From positions 1 through 64,000 of the forward strand of contig CAZYTA010000010.1 of assembly GCA_964650465.1 (NCBI GenBank): a DNA stretch of 64,000 nucleotides, given 5' to 3'. Source of the stretch: RGIG6353 sp964650465. GTDB taxonomy: Bacteria; Bacillota; Clostridia; Oscillospirales; SIG627. Shown here piece after piece: positions 61,293 to 64,000 of this stretch (position 1 is the stretch's first letter; each line of letters opens with the position of its first letter). The translations under genes were made by a program, and so were the position numbers. The notes beneath the pieces are model-generated. The model was not told the DNA's origin. It searched no databases and saw only the letters and a list, made by a program, of their open reading frames with translations.

Positions 61293-61843
61293 GAATAATT
61301 ACAGGAAAAGCAAGAGGAATAAAGCTGGATTCTCCCTATGGAGACGAAGTCAGACCCACCACGGAAATGGCAAAGGAGGGAATCTTCAGCGCTATACAGT
61401 TTGACCTTGATTCACGCCGTGTACTTGACCTGTTTGCGGGAAGCGGACAGCTTGGACTTGAAGCGATAAGCAGAGGAGCAGAGAGCGCGGTGTTCGTTGA
61501 CGAATCACAGGCATCTATTGAAATAGTTAAGAGAAACGCACAGAAAACAAAGCTTTTCTCTCAGTGCAGAATTGTCAGAATGGATTTTACGGACTTTTTG
61601 AAAAAGTCAAACGATACCTTCCATTTCATTTTTGTCGACCCCCCTTACGGAAAGAAGCTTCTCCCCGAAGTGGTGAAGAAGGTTATGAAGTACGGAGTAT
61701 TGGCAGAGGACGGTGTCATTATCCTCGAAGGCGAGGATGCGGAAATAGAGGGACTTGACACAGTGTGCGAGGAATACGGTGTTGAGTTGAAAAAGAGATA
61801 TAAATACGGAAAGACTTATGTTCATACCGTTGGGAGAAAATGA
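61289..61843 (+). CDS. rsmD: 16S rRNA (guanine966-N2)-methyltransferase RsmD
   Basis: 184 residues. Family markers: RIITGKARGIKL, RPTTEMAKEGIFS, LDLFAGSGQLGLEAISRGA (AdoMet site) and FVDPPYGKK (catalytic). It methylates small-subunit rRNA. Followed directly by coaD, a conserved bacterial pairing. Confidence 0.95.
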   Translation: MRIITGKARGIKLDSPYGDEVRPTTEMAKEGIFSAIQFDLDSRRVLDLFAGSGQLGLEAISRGAESAVFVDESQASIEIVKRNAQKTKLFSQCRIVRMDFTDFLKKSNDTFHFIFVDPPYGKKLLPEVVKKVMKYGVLAEDGVIILEGEDAEIEGLDTVCEEYGVELKKRYKYGKTYVHTVGRK

Positions 61844-62319
61844 TGAAAGCAATTATCCCGGGAAGCTTTGACCCTGTTACAGTCGGACACATTGCGCTTG
61901 TTGAAAAGGCATCAAGAATGTTTTCCGACGTAACTGTTTTGTTGTGCCATAATTTTGATAAAAAGACGCTCTTCAGCTTTGAGGAGCGTCTTGAAATGCT
62001 TTTTGTCGCCACCGAAAATATGAGTAATGTCAGGGTGGAAGCCCACACGGGTTGGCTTTATGAGTATCTCAGAGGGCAGGAGGACACGGTGCTCTTTAAA
62101 GGTGTGCGCAACACCGTTGATTTTGAATACGAAAAACAGATGGCTGATTTTAATTTTGAGCATTCCGGTGTTGAGACTGTTTTTGTATTGCCGGATACGG
62201 AGCTTGCCGATGTATCTTCTACAAAAGCGAGACAGGCGCTTTTTGACGGTGGGGAATGGGAAAAATTTATACCGCAAAATGCACAAAAATTAGTCAAAAA
62301 ATTCTACGAAAATATTTAA
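61843..62319 (+). CDS. coaD: Phosphopantetheine adenylyltransferase
   Basis: 158 residues from ATG at 61843, six bases after GGGAG; the ATG three bases earlier, overlapping the rsmD stop, is too close. IIPGSFDPVTVGHIALVEKA carries the nucleotidyl-transferase H-x-G-H-like motif, FKGVRNTVDFEYEKQMADFN is the substrate loop, and VSSTKARQ the C-terminal ISST-type motif. It performs the penultimate step of coenzyme A synthesis. Confidence 0.95.
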   Translation: MKAIIPGSFDPVTVGHIALVEKASRMFSDVTVLLCHNFDKKTLFSFEERLEMLFVATENMSNVRVEAHTGWLYEYLRGQEDTVLFKGVRNTVDFEYEKQMADFNFEHSGVETVFVLPDTELADVSSTKARQALFDGGEWEKFIPQNAQKLVKKFYENI

Positions 62320-62323
62320 AAAA

Positions 62324-62346
62324 TACTTGAATTTTCTTCAAGTATG
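62324..62346. promoter_or_regulatory. 9-bp inverted repeat overlapping the mraZ -35 region
   Basis: ATACTTGAA-TTTTC-TTCAAGTAT. It could be a weak coaD terminator or an operator for an unknown regulator. Confidence 0.6.
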
Positions 62347-62355
62347 TTATATAAT
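62327..62355 (+). promoter_or_regulatory. Predicted promoter of the mraZ division cluster
   Basis: TTGAAT at 62327-62332, 17-base spacer, TATAAT at 62350-62355. Confidence 0.75.
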
Positions 62356-62366
62356 ATACGCAGTGG

Positions 62367-62391
62367 TGGTGAATTGTGGGACTAAATGGAG
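62367..62391 (+). promoter_or_regulatory. MraZ operator (three 10-bp spaced TGG repeats)
   Basis: TGGTG at 62367, TGGGA at 62377 and TGGAG at 62387, each ten bases apart, just after the start region of transcription. MraZ is known to bind such TGGGN repeats in front of its own gene. Confidence 0.8.
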
Positions 62392-62449
62392 CAAAATGTA
62401 TCCAAATTACCCAAAATTTACCTGAAATTACGAGAAAGGGGGACGAAAA

Positions 62450-62869
62450 ATGCTTCTTGGTCAGTTTGAGTATAATCTTGATGCCAAAGGACGTGTGTTT
62501 ATTCCGTCAAAGCTTAAGGATTCCTTGGGCGAAAGCTTTGTACTTGCCAAAAGTATGGACCCCTGTATCGCAATATACTCCAAGGAGATGTGGGAGAACT
62601 ACGTTTCCAAGCTTTCTGCATTGCCTGAAATGAAGGCAAGAGGCATCAGACGTTTCGTTTTCTCTACCGCCATTGAGGCGAGCGTTGATTCTCAGGGCAG
62701 AGTGCTCATAACTCAGCCTCTCAGAGAATATGCCAAACTGGAAAAGGAAGTTACGATAATCGGAAACGGCGACCATGCTGAAATATGGAATGCTGCAAGA
62801 TACGAGGAGTATATGAACTCTCAGAGCGTTGACGAAATGGTTGACACTCTTATGGAATTCGGCTTCTGA
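62450..62869 (+). CDS. mraZ: Transcriptional regulator MraZ
   Basis: 139 residues, two AbrB-like swapped-hairpin domains: FEYNLDAKGRVFIPSKLKD at the N-terminus and EASVDSQGRVLITQPLRE in the second half. It forms a ring that binds the TGG-repeat operator upstream and controls the division and cell-wall gene cluster. A strong AGGGGG ribosome site precedes the ATG. Its stop overlaps the rsmH ATG by one base. Confidence 0.96.
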   Translation: MLLGQFEYNLDAKGRVFIPSKLKDSLGESFVLAKSMDPCIAIYSKEMWENYVSKLSALPEMKARGIRRFVFSTAIEASVDSQGRVLITQPLREYAKLEKEVTIIGNGDHAEIWNAARYEEYMNSQSVDEMVDTLMEFGF

Positions 62870-63804
62870 TGGCAGAGTTTAACCACTACTCCGTGATGCT
62901 CCGCGAAACGGTGGATATGCTTGATGTTCGCGGTGACGGAATATATGTTGATTGTACATTGGGCGGAGGCGGACACTCAAGTGAAATAGCAAAGAAGCTG
63001 ACAACAGGCAGACTTATCTGCATAGACCGTGATACAGATGCTATAGAGGCGGGAAAAAAACGGCTTGCGGAATACAGTGACAGAGTCACCTTTGTGAACG
63101 ATAATTTTAAAAACATCAGATACATACTTGACGGACTTGGAATTGATTCGGTGGATGGAATCACCGCAGATTTGGGAGTCTCGTCATATCAGCTCGATAC
63201 AGCGGAACGGGGATTTTCTTATCACTGGGATGCGGAGCTTGATATGAGAATGAACAGAGCGGATTCATTTACAGCCAAAAAACTTGTAAATGAGTATTCT
63301 GAACAGGAGCTGTTCAGAGTAATATCCGAGTATGGCGAGGAAAAATTCGCCTCGCGAATAGCAAGAGCCATAGTGCAAAAGCGTCAGGAGAAAGAAATAG
63401 AGACTACGTTTGAGCTTGTTGATGTAATAAAGTCTGCAGTGCCGAAGGCGGCGCAGATAGACAAGCATCCTGCACGTCGCACGTTTCAAGCACTTAGAAT
63501 TGAAGTCAATGATGAAATCGGAATGCTCAAGGGTGCTGTAGAGTCGATGATAGATTGTCTCTCCCCCCAAGGGCGTATTGCAATAATAACATTTCATTCC
63601 CTTGAGGACAGAGCAGTAAAAGAGGTTTTTCAGTCAAAGGTCAAGGGGTGCACATGCCCGTCTAATTTTCCTGTTTGTGTATGCGGCTTCAAGCCTCAGC
63701 TTGAGCTTCTTAACAGAAAGCCTGTTACGGCTGACACAGGAGAGCTTGACGAAAATAACCGTTCAAGAAGCGCAAAGCTCAGGGGAGCGGAAAAACTCGG
63801 ATAA
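62869..63804 (+). CDS. rsmH: 16S rRNA (cytosine1402-N4)-methyltransferase RsmH
   Basis: 311 residues. HYSVMLRETVDML at the N-terminus, AdoMet motif DCTLGGGGHSSEI, then ADLGVSSYQLD, GFSYHWDAELDMRMN and ITFHSLEDRAVKE near the C-terminus, all family hallmarks. Second gene of the division cluster, coupled to mraZ. Confidence 0.97.
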   Translation: MAEFNHYSVMLRETVDMLDVRGDGIYVDCTLGGGGHSSEIAKKLTTGRLICIDRDTDAIEAGKKRLAEYSDRVTFVNDNFKNIRYILDGLGIDSVDGITADLGVSSYQLDTAERGFSYHWDAELDMRMNRADSFTAKKLVNEYSEQELFRVISEYGEEKFASRIARAIVQKRQEKEIETTFELVDVIKSAVPKAAQIDKHPARRTFQALRIEVNDEIGMLKGAVESMIDCLSPQGRIAIITFHSLEDRAVKEVFQSKVKGCTCPSNFPVCVCGFKPQLELLNRKPVTADTGELDENNRSRSAKLRGAEKLG

Positions 63805-63827
63805 AAAATAAGAGAGGAACCGTAATA

Positions 63828-64000
63828 ATGTCAGAATACACATCGGGAAATACAACTGCAAAAAGAAACACAAATACAGTTACCGATAGCAATAAAAACT
63901 TAGCGGGTGATTACCTTGCCGAGCAGGGGTATGAGAGACAGGCTAAGCCCAGAGAAGTTAACGGCGGACGTGACCGTGTGCCTCAGAATCATGCTCAGAA
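63828..64000 (+). CDS. Probable FtsL-type division protein, N-terminal part (cut by the window edge)
   Basis: ATG at 63828 after AGAGAGG; open to the window end (57 codons and two bases). The visible part is a polar, Asn/Thr/Lys-rich cytoplasmic tail (starts MSEYTSGNTTAKRN; later DYLAEQGYERQA) with no membrane helix yet. The position straight after rsmH is where ftsL normally lies, and FtsL proteins start with a variable polar tail, so identity is from context only. Confidence 0.6.
   Translation, partial: MSEYTSGNTTAKRNTNTVTDSNKNLAGDYLAEQGYERQAKPREVNGGRDRVPQNHAQ

Overview
The window comes from a low-to-moderate GC member of the Firmicutes, class Clostridia, probably a gut- or rumen-type Oscillospiraceae/Ruminococcaceae relative. 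The grounds are a Spo0A orthologue, an hrcA-grpE-dnaK-dnaJ cluster with a CIRCE operator, an mraZ-rsmH division-cluster start, Gram-positive lipoprotein signals, strong AGGAGG-type ribosome sites and many plant- or host-glycan enzymes. No phage, transposase, integrase, CRISPR array, rRNA or tRNA was recognised.

Layout. 1-11.7 kb: a carbohydrate region with a sugar-phosphate isomerase-like protein, a NodB-type deacetylase, a HAD phosphatase, three tandem 496-residue solute-binding lipoproteins, and a GH39-GH2 operon divergent from an AraC regulator. 11.7-15.2 kb: a translationally coupled operon of a nitrilase-GDPD fusion, aldose 1-epimerase and a radical SAM/SPASM protein. 15.2-19.8 kb: a heterodimeric ABC exporter divergent from spo0A, with Spo0A-box-like sites at the exporter promoter. 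20-25.1 kb: the HrcA-controlled chaperone cluster. 25.2-32 kb: a 2237-residue secreted protein with a C-terminal glycosidase-like barrel. 32-37.8 kb: two AraC-type regulators, a Gfo/Idh/MocA dehydrogenase, an acyltransferase-like protein and a GH20 hexosaminidase. 38-45.6 kb: housekeeping genes (AlkD-like, KtrAB potassium uptake, GtrA, nitroreductase, SfsA, GNAT, HflKC, peptidase C26). 45.8-52.5 kb: a LysR regulator divergent from a second giant secreted protein (1873 residues, N-terminal NlpC/P60-like domain). 52.6-64 kb: a clan GH-D glycosidase with its AraC regulator, class II aldolase, alanine-type aminotransferase, glutamate dehydrogenase, a CE15-like esterase, rsmD-coaD, and the start of the division cluster (mraZ, rsmH, probable ftsL).

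How the parts fit. Most glycosidases lack signal peptides, so they would act on oligosaccharides already imported. The three lipoproteins could supply capture but have no permease genes beside them. The giant secreted proteins could act at the cell surface or in the medium; neither shows a sorting signal.

The strongest unexplained signals are: (1) a dispersed ~85-110 bp intergenic repeat, about ten full or partial copies, with two stem-loops whose stems change in compensating ways and which often starts at the stop codon of the upstream gene; (2) an unnamed bipartite protein module present four times in one giant secreted protein and once in the other; (3) a tandem array of short hairpins with conserved linkers in the gdhA 3' region; (4) a structured dnaK-dnaJ spacer bounded by 21-bp direct repeats; (5) a triplicated terminator-promoter-lipoprotein unit. 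All of this is reading by eye; no alignment, folding or database search was run.
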